The notes: a model not told the origin generated them from the sequence alone. 64,000 nucleotides of DNA from Gemmatimonadaceae bacterium (GCA_020851455.1 JADZCT010000047.1:1-64000), one strand, 5' to 3'; counted from the first letter of the stretch, positions 45,517 to 56,064 are shown. Made by a program: numbers and translations.

Positions 45517-47967
45517 TCATGGTCCCGAACCGCGCAGGAGCCGCCCAAGCGCCTCGAACGCGGCGCCGAACCCAGACCAGTCGCCACGCCGGAGCGCTTC
45601 GTCCATGCGTCGGTACAGCTCACGTATCGTCGCCCGGGCGCCTGGATCCTGCGCCGCCGGCGGTGGCTGCCCGAGCGCCGTCTCCCGCCATCTGCCCGCA
45701 CGCACGACGCCGCCCACCGAACCGGCAACCTCCGCGAGCGCGGGCGGGCCGTCCGGGGGCCACTTGTAATGCGACTGTACATATACCGTGCCGGTGGCCG
45801 TTGGCACCGCCGCCACCCTGCCCCGCCGTACCGCACCCGACGCGCTGCGGCTCGAAGCACTGTCCGCGGCCTGCTGCATCCGATCGAGGAGATCGGCCCA
45901 CGACCCGGGTCCGCCGCCGGCAACCCAGATCGTGCGCGGTCGCTCGCCGCCGATGGCAACAACCGTGCCGGCAATCACGCCGGCAGCATCAATCACGGGC
46001 ACGGACCACGCCAGGGCGGTACTGCGCCCGCGCGCCGCAAAGTATGACGGTGGCCCGTCACCAACACCGGCGTCTGCATTGTCGGTGGCCAGCGACCCTT
46101 GCGAGTCCGCGCGCGCCGCGTCGCGTCCGGTGCGCGCAAAGGCAGTGGCCTGGATGGCAGCCCAGTCGGACGATGGCGGGCGAGCGGCGACGAGTGACGC
46201 GGGCGCCCTTCCTTGCGTCATGAACAGGCCAGGAAACCTGCGCATCCACGCGCGCATCATCGCATCCGGTGCGTCTGTCGCCACGAACAGCACACGCCCA
46301 GTTGCAGCGTGCACGAATGCGGTGCCCGCAATGTGCGCGTAGGTCCGCGAGGCGCCCGAGAAGAAGATAGGGTCGGCAAGTGGGTATGTGGACGACGTGG
46401 TGAACAGGTCAACGCTCCAGTACAGCGTGTCGCCGCGCAGGACCGGCGTCACCGTTGCTCCTGGCGTGAGGAACGGGGCGAGCGCATGCACCCGCTCGAC
46501 TACGTCGCGCCGGAACACGAAGCGCGGCAGCGGCCCGTTCCCTTCCTTCTCGCCCAGGAGTGCCGGCGCGCGGACCCGCCAGGCGAGGGCAAGTCGCCGG
46601 GCCCATCCCGAGAATACCGGCGCGGGCAGGCGCCCGGTCGTATCCCACACTATCATTGCTCCGGCCGCGCCGGGGTAAGCAACCACCTTCTTCCACTGCG
46701 ATGGGGCGCCAGTTGCGCCCGGAGGCGGAAGCGCCTGAATTGCGCGGCCATCCTCGGCCGACGCCATCGGATCGAACACCGTCGCCGCCCACTCGTCGCG
46801 TTCCGCGCGAACAGCAGCGACGACAACGGCCCTGATGCCGGCCGCGTCAACGAGCCACGCAACCGCCGAGGAGTCGCGTGTCGCCGGCGCTCCCGCCACC
46901 GAACGCATCAGTGCAGCAGGATCCCACGAAGGAATGCCGGACGTCGCCTCTGCAACGCTGCGCGGCAAGTCCTGCTTGGCAGCGGCGGTGACGATCTCCC
47001 CAACACCGAATGCCCGCCGCGAGAACAGCAGCCGCGTGTGCACGTATGGCGCATTGGCTTTGATGCGCTCCGGGGCTGACAGGGTGCGATCCGCCATGTA
47101 CGGGAGTGTCGCCCGGGCCAGCGGCCCTCCCACGCACGCCACTCCGGCCGCGAGCACGGCCAGTCGAGATTGCCCGTGCCACGCAGCCCAGAATACCACG
47201 AACGCCGCAACCCCCGTGAGCGCCGACCACCAGGCCAGAAACGGCCCCCCCACCCTGTGAGCGAAGGCGTCGTACACCGCGCCGGGTTCGGGGCCTGCGA
47301 CGGTGAGCGACAGGCCATCGAGGCGCCAGCCCCACGCAAGCAACACCAGAGCGAGCGCGCCAAGAATAGCGAGGTGTCGCCGGCAATAGGACGATATGAA
47401 GAAATGGCCTGGCAGCAGGCGAAGACTCGGAGTGAGCGCGTACAACGCCACGATAACGGCGGCAACCACGAACAGCGCCCGCGCCGCCCATGCGTGTATG
47501 CCGAGCTCGAACGGCAACTTCGCAACTGCATACGAGATGTCGCGATCGAGGAATGGATCCATCTCGTTGAACCGTCCGGCAACGCGCGCCAGCGCCATGA
47601 CGGTCCAGTCGGTGGCTGGCGCCGAGAGCACAACGGCAAGCACCCCTGCCGACAAGAAGACTCCGGCCAGCAGCGTCCGCGCCGACACGACTTCGCCGAT
47701 CTCGATGTTTCCGAGGCGCCTCGGCAGTACGAGCGACACTATGGATCGCCGCAATGCGTACAGGTTGGCGAAGGCGAAGACGAAGGCAGCAAGCCCCGCG
47801 GCCACGCGCCACGCTGTCTGGTAGCCGAGCTGGGCGCGGTACACCTGCATTGCATCCAGTGAATCGAACCATAGCCAGTCGCCCGCTACCCGTGCCGCCG
47901 CCTGCCCGACGAAGAGGATCAGCGCGGCGGAGACGATCAGCGTGACCAGCCAGCGGCGCACGCGCAC
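45517..47967 (-). CDS. UPF0182 family membrane protein
   Basis: 816 residues with seven or so membrane helices in the first 300, then a large extracytoplasmic domain and a short helical C-terminal segment. WLWFDSLDAMQVYRAQLGYQ near 31 and PERIKANAPYVHTR near 299 are family signatures. Usual members run 850-1000 residues, so this one is short. Function of the family is unknown. GTG 47967 directly follows the TAG of the phosphohexomutase gene, so the two are coupled. Confidence 0.88.
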   Translation of the reverse strand: MRVRRWLVTLIVSAALILFVGQAAARVAGDWLWFDSLDAMQVYRAQLGYQTAWRVAAGLAAFVFAFANLYALRRSIVSLVLPRRLGNIEIGEVVSARTLLAGVFLSAGVLAVVLSAPATDWTVMALARVAGRFNEMDPFLDRDISYAVAKLPFELGIHAWAARALFVVAAVIVALYALTPSLRLLPGHFFISSYCRRHLAILGALALVLLAWGWRLDGLSLTVAGPEPGAVYDAFAHRVGGPFLAWWSALTGVAAFVVFWAAWHGQSRLAVLAAGVACVGGPLARATLPYMADRTLSAPERIKANAPYVHTRLLFSRRAFGVGEIVTAAAKQDLPRSVAEATSGIPSWDPAALMRSVAGAPATRDSSAVAWLVDAAGIRAVVVAAVRAERDEWAATVFDPMASAEDGRAIQALPPPGATGAPSQWKKVVAYPGAAGAMIVWDTTGRLPAPVFSGWARRLALAWRVRAPALLGEKEGNGPLPRFVFRRDVVERVHALAPFLTPGATVTPVLRGDTLYWSVDLFTTSSTYPLADPIFFSGASRTYAHIAGTAFVHAATGRVLFVATDAPDAMMRAWMRRFPGLFMTQGRAPASLVAARPPSSDWAAIQATAFARTGRDAARADSQGSLATDNADAGVGDGPPSYFAARGRSTALAWSVPVIDAAGVIAGTVVAIGGERPRTIWVAGGGPGSWADLLDRMQQAADSASSRSASGAVRRGRVAAVPTATGTVYVQSHYKWPPDGPPALAEVAGSVGGVVRAGRWRETALGQPPPAAQDPGARATIRELYRRMDEALRRGDWSGFGAAFEALGRLLRGSGP

Positions 47968-49344
47968 CTACACCGCGGGGAAGGCGACGCCCTGGGTGGC
48001 AAGCCAGGACGCGAGATCTGCCCTGATCTCCGCCATTCGCTGTTCGGTTCTTGCCTCGATGCGCACGACGAGAATCGGCTGTGTGTTGGACGCGCGGATG
48101 AGGCCCCATCCGTCGCCGTACAGGACGCGGACGCCGTCAACCGCGATGACGTCGTGCAGCGCGCTGAAATGCGCATCCGCAGCGGCGACGACGGCGAACT
48201 TGCGTTCGTCCGGACAGTCCACCCGCAACTCAGGCGTGGAGACGTACCGCGGCACGTCGGACAGCAGGTCCGTCACCGCCCTGCCCGAACCGGCAACGAT
48301 CCTGAGGAGTCGCGCAGCAGCGTATAGTGCGTCGTCGTGCCCGTAGAATCCTTCCGAGAAGAACATATGCCCGGACATCTCTCCCGCGAGTGGCGCCGCG
48401 AGTTCCTTCATCTTGTCCTTGATGAGAGAATGACCGGTCTTCCACATCACCGGCTTGCCGCCTGCCTTCTCGATGGCGTCGGGCAGCGCCTGCGAGCACT
48501 TCACGTCAAAGATGATCGGCTGCCCCGCGCCGGTGCGGGCGATGACGTCGCGCGCGTAGATGATGAGGAGGTAATCGCCCCAGATGATGGTTCCGCTGCC
48601 ATCCACCAGCCCGATGCGATCGGCATCGCCATCGAACGCAATGCCGAGATCCGCCTTCACTGCCCGCACCGCCGAGACCAGATCCTGCAGGTTCTCGACG
48701 ACGGTGGGATCGGGATGGTGGTTCGGGAACGTCCCGTCGCTCTCCGCGAAAAGGAGTGTCGCGTTTACGCCGAGTCTCTCGAAGAGGCGCGGCGCAACGA
48801 GCGCGCCAGCCCCGTTCCCGCAGTCTACGACCACCTTGAGGGAACGCGCCAGCTTCCCCGTGCGCGCGACGATGTCGTCAACGTATTCATCGAGCACGTC
48901 GCGACTCGTCTCGGCTCCGCCAGCCGTGGTCCCGCCATGGTCACTGGTGGCAAGCGAGTACAACCGCTGCAGGCCGTCGCCGTGGAGCGAGGCCGTCCCG
49001 ACGCACAGCTTCAGCCCGTTGAACTCAGGCGGGTTGTGCGAGCCGGTGACCTGTATCCCCGCTGTTACGCCGAGGTGGTGGAGCGACCAGTACAGCACCG
49101 GAGTCGGCACGATGCCGATATCGGTCACGGCTGCGCCGCTTTCCACGAGGCCGCGTACGAGGGCGTCACGCAGGAGTTGGCCGCTGGGCCTGTTGTCGCG
49201 GCCGACCGCGACGTTCAGCTGCACGCCACGCTCGCGCAGCAGGGCGGCAAAGCCCCGGCCAACCGCGTGCACTGCCTCCGGCGTGAGGTCTTGCCCCACT
49301 ACGCCGCGAATGTCGTACTGCCGAAAGATGCCCCTGGCGATCAT
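47968..49344 (-). CDS. Phosphomannomutase/phosphoglucomutase
   Basis: Interconverts hexose 6- and 1-phosphates for nucleotide-sugar synthesis. 458 residues from ATG 49344 (MIARGIFRQYDIRGVVG); an ATG at 49386 would add 14 residues. Phosphoserine S102 in TGSHNPPEFNG, magnesium loop D238/D240/D242 in FDGDADRIG, sugar loop GEMSGHMFF, and a C-terminal phosphate site RASNTQP. Four-domain length matches AlgC/ManB. It could feed the glycosyltransferases of the envelope operon. It starts 57 nt after nuoN. Confidence 0.93.
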   Translation of the reverse strand: MIARGIFRQYDIRGVVGQDLTPEAVHAVGRGFAALLRERGVQLNVAVGRDNRPSGQLLRDALVRGLVESGAAVTDIGIVPTPVLYWSLHHLGVTAGIQVTGSHNPPEFNGLKLCVGTASLHGDGLQRLYSLATSDHGGTTAGGAETSRDVLDEYVDDIVARTGKLARSLKVVVDCGNGAGALVAPRLFERLGVNATLLFAESDGTFPNHHPDPTVVENLQDLVSAVRAVKADLGIAFDGDADRIGLVDGSGTIIWGDYLLIIYARDVIARTGAGQPIIFDVKCSQALPDAIEKAGGKPVMWKTGHSLIKDKMKELAAPLAGEMSGHMFFSEGFYGHDDALYAAARLLRIVAGSGRAVTDLLSDVPRYVSTPELRVDCPDERKFAVVAAADAHFSALHDVIAVDGVRVLYGDGWGLIRASNTQPILVVRIEARTEQRMAEIRADLASWLATQGVAFPAV

Positions 49345-49401
49345 TACGCGACCCGGCTGTACTGGATGCAGCGGGCGCGGCTGCATCTGGCTTGACGCCG
49401 C

Positions 49402-50916
49402 TCAGCGCCCCTGAGCGAACGGGCTCCGCGCTGCAGATGGTGTCACCGCCGCGTTCTTGCGCGCCCATGTCGCAAGCGCCCCCGGGAAGAGGCCAATCGC
49501 GAGGAGCAGCGCCACCGAAGTCACGAGCACGACGCGCGTGTACGGCGGCACGGCCGGATTTCGCGCACCTTCCGGCCGGGGCCGCATGAACATCGCGCGC
49601 ACAAGGTCGAGGTAGTACCCGGCCGAGACGACGGACGTAAGCACGAGGATCACGGCCAGCAGCACCAGGCCGTGCGGAGACGTCACGGCGGCCTGAAGCA
49701 CGTACCATTTGGCGAAGAACCCCGCACCGCCAAAGACCGGCAGGCCCAGGAGCGCAAGCATGCAAACGCCGAACCCGACTGCGAGCCATGGCCGCGTGCT
49801 CCACAAGCCCTCGAAATCAGGAATCGCTGGGCCGGTCGTTCCCGGCTCGCCGAGCGCGGCCACGACGGCAAAAGCGCCGAAGTTCGCGAGCGTGTACGCG
49901 ACGATATAGAACAGGAACGCCGACGTGCCGAGGGATGTGCCCGCAGCTACAGCGACGAGCAGATACCCTGCGTGCACTATGCTGGAGTACGCGAGCAGCC
50001 GTTTGACGTTCCGCTGCGAAAGCGCGATGAGGTTCCCGACCACCATCGTCGCCACCGCAACCCACCAGACCGGGGCAAGCCAGGCTGCGTCCATCATGCT
50101 CAGCGACTCGATCCACACGCGCAGCAGCGCGGCGAAGGCGCCCGCCTTGACCGCCACAGCCATGAAGGCGGTGATCGGCGCGGGCGCCGCCTCATACACA
50201 TCGGGCGCCCACATATGGAACGGAACCGCGGCAACCTTGAACCCGAACCCGACCAGGAGCATCGCGATACCGATCGAGATCATCGTGTGGCCGGTCAGCC
50301 CGAACCGCGCGATCGTCTCGCCGATGACCGCCAGGTTCGTTGAGCCAGTCGCGCCGTACACCAGCGCGATCCCGTAGAGGAGGAACGCCGACGCGAACGC
50401 TCCGAGCAGGAAGTACTTGAGGGCGCCCTCGGCGGCCCTGACGCTGCGCCGATCCATGGCGGCAAGCACATAAACGGCGATTGACATCGTCTCGATGCCC
50501 AGGAAGACGATCATCAGGTCGCGCGCAGCAGCCAGGATCATCATCCCCACCGCCGAGAGCAGCACCAGCACGTGCGATTCGGCGGTGACGAACCTGTCCT
50601 TGGGGTTGGACTCGATGCCGAGCGCTATCGTGGCTGCAGCCGCGGCAAGAAAGACAAGGTCGGCGGCCCAGCGGAAGCCGTCAACGGCGATGATCCCCGG
50701 CGCCGCCGCGCTTGCGCCGCGTGCCGCGTACATAACCACGGCGGCGGCGGTCAGCGCAAGCAGCCAGAGGGCTGCCTTGCCAACGCTGCGCTGGTGCGCG
50801 TCGGTCTCTGGCCGCCATGCGGCGAGGAGCGTCAGCGCCATGGCGCCGACTATGAGGATCAACTCGGGCGCCACGGCACCCAGGAGCCCCGACGGGAGCG
50901 CAAGGTCGAATGTCAT
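49402..50916 (-). CDS. nuoN: NADH-quinone oxidoreductase subunit N
   Basis: Antiporter-like proton-pumping membrane subunit of complex I. 504 residues from ATG 50916 (ATGA overlap with nuoM), about 14 helices. FLGIETMSIAVYVLAAM near 128 has the conserved helix-5 glutamate, and FKVAAVPFHMWAPDVYEAAP near 225 the helix-7 lysine and broken-helix region. Last gene of the nuo set. Confidence 0.95.
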   Translation of the reverse strand: MTFDLALPSGLLGAVAPELILIVGAMALTLLAAWRPETDAHQRSVGKAALWLLALTAAAVVMYAARGASAAAPGIIAVDGFRWAADLVFLAAAAATIALGIESNPKDRFVTAESHVLVLLSAVGMMILAAARDLMIVFLGIETMSIAVYVLAAMDRRSVRAAEGALKYFLLGAFASAFLLYGIALVYGATGSTNLAVIGETIARFGLTGHTMISIGIAMLLVGFGFKVAAVPFHMWAPDVYEAAPAPITAFMAVAVKAGAFAALLRVWIESLSMMDAAWLAPVWWVAVATMVVGNLIALSQRNVKRLLAYSSIVHAGYLLVAVAAGTSLGTSAFLFYIVAYTLANFGAFAVVAALGEPGTTGPAIPDFEGLWSTRPWLAVGFGVCMLALLGLPVFGGAGFFAKWYVLQAAVTSPHGLVLLAVILVLTSVVSAGYYLDLVRAMFMRPRPEGARNPAVPPYTRVVLVTSVALLLAIGLFPGALATWARKNAAVTPSAARSPFAQGR

Positions 50917-52493
50917 TGACGCACCGTCAGTTCCGTGGGATTGACTTCCGGCACGCCCCCAACCCTCTCGATCACGCGGTTCGCCGCGGCATGGGTGCGG
51001 TTGAGGATCGGCGCTGGATAGATGCCGAGCCAGAAGATGCCTATCACGAGCGGCACCAGGAGCCCGACCTCTCGCCAGTTCAAGTCGTGCAGCACCGCAT
51101 TCTCGCGCCTGGCAAGCGGGTTGTAGATGACCCGCTGCACCATCCAGAGCAGGTAGACGGCGGCGATGATCACGACGGTGGTCGCTATGGTCGTTGCGAC
51201 CGGCACGGTGCGGAACGCCCCGATGAGGACAAGGAATTCGCCGACGAAGCCGTTCGTGCCCGGCAGGCCCATCGAGCTGAATGCCACGATTGACAGGGCG
51301 ACGGCGTACATCGGCATCACCCTGGCTATCCCGCCGAATTCGTCGAAGAGCCGCGTATGGCGGCGCTCGTACAGCATCCCGATCAGCAGGAAGAGCGCGC
51401 CGGTGGAGATGCCATGGTTGAGGTTCACCATTACGGCGCCCTGCATCCCCTGGGTTGTGAACGCGAAGAGACCCAGCATCACGAATCCGAGATGGCTTAC
51501 CGAACTGTAGGCCACGAGCTTCTTGAAGTCCGGTTGAACCATCGAGACGAGCGCTCCATACACGATGCCGATGACCGCCAGCGTGACCATCACCGTTCGC
51601 ACCGCCGGGTCGGACGCTGCGGACGGGAACAGTGGCAACGCGAACCGGATGAACCCGAACGTCCCCATCTTGAGCATGATTGACGCCAGGACGACCGACC
51701 CGCCGGTTGGGGCCTCCACGTGCGCGTCGGGCAGCCACGTGTGGAGCGGCCACATCGGCACCTTCACCGCAAATGCCACGAAGAAGGCGCCAAAGAGCCA
51801 CAGCGCTGCCTGCGCCGGGTAAGCGGCCGATGAGGCAAGGAGGTCGTAGTCGAACACCGGCACGCCTGACGCGCCGCCGGTCTTGAACGCCACGTACAGA
51901 ATCGCAACGAGCATCAGCAGCGAGCCAAGCATCGTGAAGAGGAAGAACTTGATGCTTGCATACACGCGCCGGGAGCCACCCCACATGCCGATGATCAGGT
52001 ACATCGGTATGAGCATCAGCTCCCAGAAGACGTAGAACAGGGCAAGGTCGAGCGCGACGAACACGCCGAGCATCCCGGTCGTCATGAGGAGCAGCATGGC
52101 GTAGAACGCGAATGGCTTCTCGCGGATCCCGGTCCAGCTCCCAAGCACCGTGAGCGGCATCAGGAAGGTGGTCAGCAGGATGAGCACCACCGCGATGCCG
52201 TCCACTCCAATCTTGTAGTGGATTCCCCATGCGGGAATCCATGGGAGCGTAACGGCGGCCTGCCACTCGATGCTCGAGTAATCAAGCGACCACCAGAGCC
52301 CCACGGAAAGCGCCGCCTCGACGACGAAGAGCGCGAGTGCCGTTCGCCGGGCAATCTCCATCTTTGCCGCCGCATCGGCGCCGGCCGCGGCCCTGGACTG
52401 GAGCGCCAGCACGGCGACGCCCGCAAGCGGCAGCGCCAGCAGGGTGGTGAGAATCCATGTGTTGTAGTGAACCGCCGCAAGCAGCCCGTTCAT
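50913..52493 (-). CDS. nuoM: NADH-quinone oxidoreductase subunit M
   Basis: Second antiporter-like pump subunit. 526 residues, about 14 helices. FYVFWELMLIPMYLIIGMWG near 152 with the essential glutamate, AVKVPMWPLHTWLPDAHVEA near 245 with the pump lysine, and SSVSHLGFVMLG near 326. The start lies 3 nt after the nuoL stop. Confidence 0.96.
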   Translation of the reverse strand: MNGLLAAVHYNTWILTTLLALPLAGVAVLALQSRAAAGADAAAKMEIARRTALALFVVEAALSVGLWWSLDYSSIEWQAAVTLPWIPAWGIHYKIGVDGIAVVLILLTTFLMPLTVLGSWTGIREKPFAFYAMLLLMTTGMLGVFVALDLALFYVFWELMLIPMYLIIGMWGGSRRVYASIKFFLFTMLGSLLMLVAILYVAFKTGGASGVPVFDYDLLASSAAYPAQAALWLFGAFFVAFAVKVPMWPLHTWLPDAHVEAPTGGSVVLASIMLKMGTFGFIRFALPLFPSAASDPAVRTVMVTLAVIGIVYGALVSMVQPDFKKLVAYSSVSHLGFVMLGLFAFTTQGMQGAVMVNLNHGISTGALFLLIGMLYERRHTRLFDEFGGIARVMPMYAVALSIVAFSSMGLPGTNGFVGEFLVLIGAFRTVPVATTIATTVVIIAAVYLLWMVQRVIYNPLARRENAVLHDLNWREVGLLVPLVIGIFWLGIYPAPILNRTHAAANRVIERVGGVPEVNPTELTVRQ

Positions 52494-52496
52494 GGG

Positions 52497-54683
52497 TCAG
52501 CCCCCTGCCTGCGCGAATGCGCGGATCACAAGCACCGCTCCTATTACGAGCAACCACGCGTACGTGCCGAGCTGGCCGGATTGAACCTGGCTGCCGACCC
52601 ACCCCAGGAAGCGCGCAAGCGCCGCCGATCCGTTGGCGAACAGGGTGTCTATCACTCCCACGTCGAAGAACTTCCACAGCACACCGCGCGACGTCGCGTA
52701 CACCGGCTTTACGACGGAGACGTCGTAGATTTCGTCAACGTACCACTTGTTCTCGAGCACCTTCTGGAATCCAGTTGACGGTTCGGCGAGTGGCTTCGGA
52801 ACGAGCGAGGACGGCCTGAGGCGCGTCCACGCGAGCGCAATTCCGGCGACGGCGATGGCGATTGCCACACCGAGCAGCACCTGCTCGGTGGACGCGGCAG
52901 TGTGCGCGCTGCCAGCGGCGATGCGTTCCGTGGCGCCGCCAACCACCGGCTCCAGCCAGTGCTCCAGCACGGCCGTGGGCCCGAGTGGAATCATCTCCGT
53001 CACTGTCTCCGGGAGGTTCAGCCACCCCCCGAAGGCGCTCAGGATGGCCAGAACCACGAGCGGTCCGGTCATGATCCACGGCGCCTCGGCGAGGTGAGAC
53101 TGCGCGCCGTCCCCAGTCCGGTTAGGCCCGTGGAACGTGTACAGCATCATCCTCGTCATGTAAATGGCCGTCAGCAGCGCCGCCGCCAAGGCGAGTATCC
53201 AGATAGCGTAGAGCACCGTCGCGCCGGAAACCCCAAGGTACGTGGCACTGGCCAAAGTCGAGCCATGGGCGCGGGCGAACACCTGGCCAAGTATCTCATC
53301 CTTCGAGAAGAAGCCGGCAAACGGCGGGATTCCGGCAATCGCCAACGTTGCGACCCACATCACCACCCATGTGACGGGCATGTACCGCTTCATGCCGCCC
53401 ATGTTGCGCATGTCCTGTGCGTCGTCCGAATGGTTGTGGATCGCGTGGTAAGCGCGATGCATCGCGAAGATCACGGACCCCGACCCGAGGAACAGCAACG
53501 CCTTGAAGAACGCGTGCGTGACGAGATGGAACACGCCAGCGGTGTAGGCGCCAACGCCTACGCCGACGAACATGTAGCCGAGCTGGGATACCGTCGAGTA
53601 CGCAAGAACCTTCTTGATGTCCCACTGCTTGAGGCCGATCGTGGCAGCGAAGAGAGCCGTGACGGCGCCTACGAGTGCAACCGTGAGCGATGCCACCGGC
53701 GCGATCGAGAAGAGCATGGACGTCCGCGCAACGAGATACACGCCGGCGGTCACCATCGTAGCCGCGTGGATCAGCGCCGAGACGGGAGTCGGGCCGGCCA
53801 TTGCGTCCGGAAGCCAGGTGTAAAGCGGGATCTGCGCGCTCTTGCCGAAGCAGCCCAGCAGCATGAACAGGCAGATCGTGGTGACGAGGGCGCCGCCCGG
53901 CGCAAACTGGCCCGCACGCGCTGCGATGTCCACGTAGTTCAGCGTCCCGAGGTTCGCGAAGAGCATGAACATCGCAACCATGAAGCCGAAGTCACCGATG
54001 CGGTTGACCACGAACGCCTTCTTGCCCGCGTCTGCGTTCGCCTTCTCTGTAAACCAGAACCCGATCAGCAGGTACGAGCAGAGCCCCACCCCTTCCCACC
54101 CGACGAACGTGACGACCATGTTCGCGCCTAGCACGAGCAGCAGCATGCTGAACACGAACAGGTTGAGGTACGCGAAGAATCGCGCGTAACCCGGATCGTC
54201 CTGCATGTAGCCGATGCTGAAGAGGTGGATCAGCATGCCGATGCCGGTGATGACGAGCACCATCACCATGGACAGCTGGTCGAGCTGCAGGGCAGCGTCG
54301 AGTTGCAGATCGCCGACGGGCATCCAGCTGAAGAGCGTATTGATGTATGGAGCGTGCATCTCCGCCCCGCGCATCACCGCAAAGATTGCGAGGGCAAGCC
54401 CGAAGGCAAGCACCATCACGCCGGGGCCGACGACGCTTACGGCTCGAGCGAACCGATGGCGCGGCGGATGCGCGTCGTCCCCGTGCGCGTGGCTATCGCT
54501 GGCGGCGTGCGACGGCCCGGTTGACTGGTCGTGACCGTGGTCGGCCGACGGATCGGCCGGGCCTGGCTTCGCCGTTGCCGCCAAGGCCAGCGCGCCGTTG
54601 ATGAGGAATCCAATCAATGGCAGCGTTGGCAACCACCAGATGAACCTGGCGGCTGTCTCGGCGAGTGGATGCGCTTCTTGCAA
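52497..54683 (-). CDS. nuoL: NADH-quinone oxidoreductase subunit L with His-rich insert
   Basis: Distal pump subunit with the lateral helix HL. 728 residues, longer than E. coli NuoL (613). A hydrophilic insert at about residues 39-77 between the first two helices has seven His and six Asp. Core motifs are intact: FVGWEGVGLCSYLLIGFW near 190 and QIPLYTWLPDAMAGPTPVSA near 285. TTG 54683 is the only workable start before the first helix; an AGAGAG stands 10 nt upstream. The lateral helix is near 585-640. Confidence 0.94.
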   Translation of the reverse strand: MQEAHPLAETAARFIWWLPTLPLIGFLINGALALAATAKPGPADPSADHGHDQSTGPSHAASDSHAHGDDAHPPRHRFARAVSVVGPGVMVLAFGLALAIFAVMRGAEMHAPYINTLFSWMPVGDLQLDAALQLDQLSMVMVLVITGIGMLIHLFSIGYMQDDPGYARFFAYLNLFVFSMLLLVLGANMVVTFVGWEGVGLCSYLLIGFWFTEKANADAGKKAFVVNRIGDFGFMVAMFMLFANLGTLNYVDIAARAGQFAPGGALVTTICLFMLLGCFGKSAQIPLYTWLPDAMAGPTPVSALIHAATMVTAGVYLVARTSMLFSIAPVASLTVALVGAVTALFAATIGLKQWDIKKVLAYSTVSQLGYMFVGVGVGAYTAGVFHLVTHAFFKALLFLGSGSVIFAMHRAYHAIHNHSDDAQDMRNMGGMKRYMPVTWVVMWVATLAIAGIPPFAGFFSKDEILGQVFARAHGSTLASATYLGVSGATVLYAIWILALAAALLTAIYMTRMMLYTFHGPNRTGDGAQSHLAEAPWIMTGPLVVLAILSAFGGWLNLPETVTEMIPLGPTAVLEHWLEPVVGGATERIAAGSAHTAASTEQVLLGVAIAIAVAGIALAWTRLRPSSLVPKPLAEPSTGFQKVLENKWYVDEIYDVSVVKPVYATSRGVLWKFFDVGVIDTLFANGSAALARFLGWVGSQVQSGQLGTYAWLLVIGAVLVIRAFAQAGG

Positions 54684-54718
54684 GGGAAGTAGTCTCTCTG
54701 GTCGGCCGTGCCCGGGGG

Positions 54719-55012
54719 TCAGCCCCGCAGCAGGTTGATGTTCTTCAGGTTGACCGTGCGAACATGACGGAAGATCGCGATGATGATCGCCAGCCCGACC
54801 GCGGCCTCTGCGGCGGCGACGGTCATCACGAAGATCGCGAACACCTGGCCGGCAGTGCCGTGCGCGCGGGCAAGCGCGACGAAGCTGAGGTTCACCGCAT
54901 TGAGCATCAGTTCAACGCACATGAACACGATGATGGCGTTCCGGCGCACGAGGACGCCGACGACGCCGATCGTGAAGAGCGCCGCGGACAGGGCAAGGGA
55001 TTCAGCCAGCAT
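54719..55012 (-). CDS. nuoK: NADH-quinone oxidoreductase subunit K
   Basis: Three-helix membrane subunit. 97 residues from ATG 55012, backed by GGAG 8 nt upstream; GTG 55021 would add three residues. Carries the conserved glutamate in [15 protein letters not shown] near residue 33 and a second in the [15 protein letters not shown] helix. It overlaps the nuoJ end by 11 nt. Confidence 0.95.
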   Translation of the reverse strand: MLAESLALSAALFTIGVVGVLVRRNAIIVFMCVELMLNAVNLSFVALARAHGTAGQVFAIFVMTVAAAEAAVGLAIIIAIFRHVRTVNLKNINLLRG

Positions 55013-55559
55013 CGTGTTCACTCCGCTTGCGGGCGAGCACCACCGAGCCGATGATCGCAACCAGCAGGAGCACGCTCGTCAACTCGAAGGCCAGCAGATA
55101 GTCGCGGAACATGGGGGCCGCGATCGAGCCGATTACGCCTCCCGTCTCGGCAATCGCCTCGGGCCCCGACCGTGCGGGCACCGTCACTCGCAGCGAATAC
55201 GCGGCACGCGACAGCGCCGCCAGTTCGGCCACAAGCGCCAGCCCGACGAGCGCCGCCGCGATGCGCCCCCACTTGCCACGGATCTCGCCCAGTTCGGAGA
55301 GAGTGCCGAGGTTCAGCAGCATCACTATGAACAGGAAGACGACCATGATGGCACCGGCGTACACCAGCACCTGGATCACCGCCACGAACTCGGCATCGAG
55401 CATCACGTAGAGCGCCGCGAGCGAAGTCATCACCACCACCAGCCACAAGGCGGCTGCCACCGGGCTCTTCCGGGTGACGAACACAATCGCCGCGGCCAGA
55501 GCGACCAGGCCGAAGAGGTAGAAATGAAATGTGTATACGAGCGGATAGAACTCGTTCAC
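55002..55559 (-). CDS. nuoJ: NADH-quinone oxidoreductase subunit J
   Basis: Five-helix membrane subunit next to the quinone site. 185 residues. [20 protein letters not shown] near 59-78 is the family signature, including the YAGAI pi-bulge in helix 3. GTG start 55559, 7 nt after the nuoI stop. Confidence 0.95.
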   Translation of the reverse strand: MNEFYPLVYTFHFYLFGLVALAAAIVFVTRKSPVAAALWLVVVMTSLAALYVMLDAEFVAVIQVLVYAGAIMVVFLFIVMLLNLGTLSELGEIRGKWGRIAAALVGLALVAELAALSRAAYSLRVTVPARSGPEAIAETGGVIGSIAAPMFRDYLLAFELTSVLLLVAIIGSVVLARKRSEHDAG

Positions 55560-55566
55560 GGTTGCG

Positions 55567-56064
55567 TTACTCGCCCTTCGGGTCGGAGGGATCCCACATC
55601 TCGCACACGCCGTGCTGCTGCTCCATCAGGCGTTGCAGGTCGTACACGAAGCGGTCGCGGCTGTACTCCGCATTCTCGTAGTGCCGGCCGACGTGGATCG
55701 CCTCTTCCGGGCACACCTCCTGACAGTATCCGCAGAAGATGCAGCGAAACTCGTCAATCTCGAACACGAGCGGATAGCGGTTGCCGTCCTCGTCCTCGCC
55801 GGGCACCAGCTTGATGCAGTTCGCGGGACATACCGTCGGACAGAGCCCGCACGCGACGCACTTGGCCTTGCCGTCTTCCGTCGTCAGCATGCGGTGCGTT
55901 CCACGCCACCGCGGGGAAATGTCCCATCGCTCGTCCGGATACTGCACGGTGACCTTGTGCGGGTCCACGAGGTGCTTGAACGTGAGCGCGAGCCCCTTGG
56001 CCGTTGCCCGGAGGTAACTCACCTCCTCCATCGGCCGCTCGACAACCTTCACCTTTATCGTCAT
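55567..56064 (-). CDS. nuoI: NADH-quinone oxidoreductase subunit I
   Basis: Peripheral-arm subunit holding clusters N6a and N6b. 165 residues with two 4Fe-4S motifs: CVACGLCPTVCPANC near 69 and CIFCGYCQEVCPEEA near 108. ATGA overlap with nuoH. Confidence 0.97.
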   Translation of the reverse strand: MTIKVKVVERPMEEVSYLRATAKGLALTFKHLVDPHKVTVQYPDERWDISPRWRGTHRMLTTEDGKAKCVACGLCPTVCPANCIKLVPGEDEDGNRYPLVFEIDEFRCIFCGYCQEVCPEEAIHVGRHYENAEYSRDRFVYDLQRLMEQQHGVCEMWDPSDPKGE

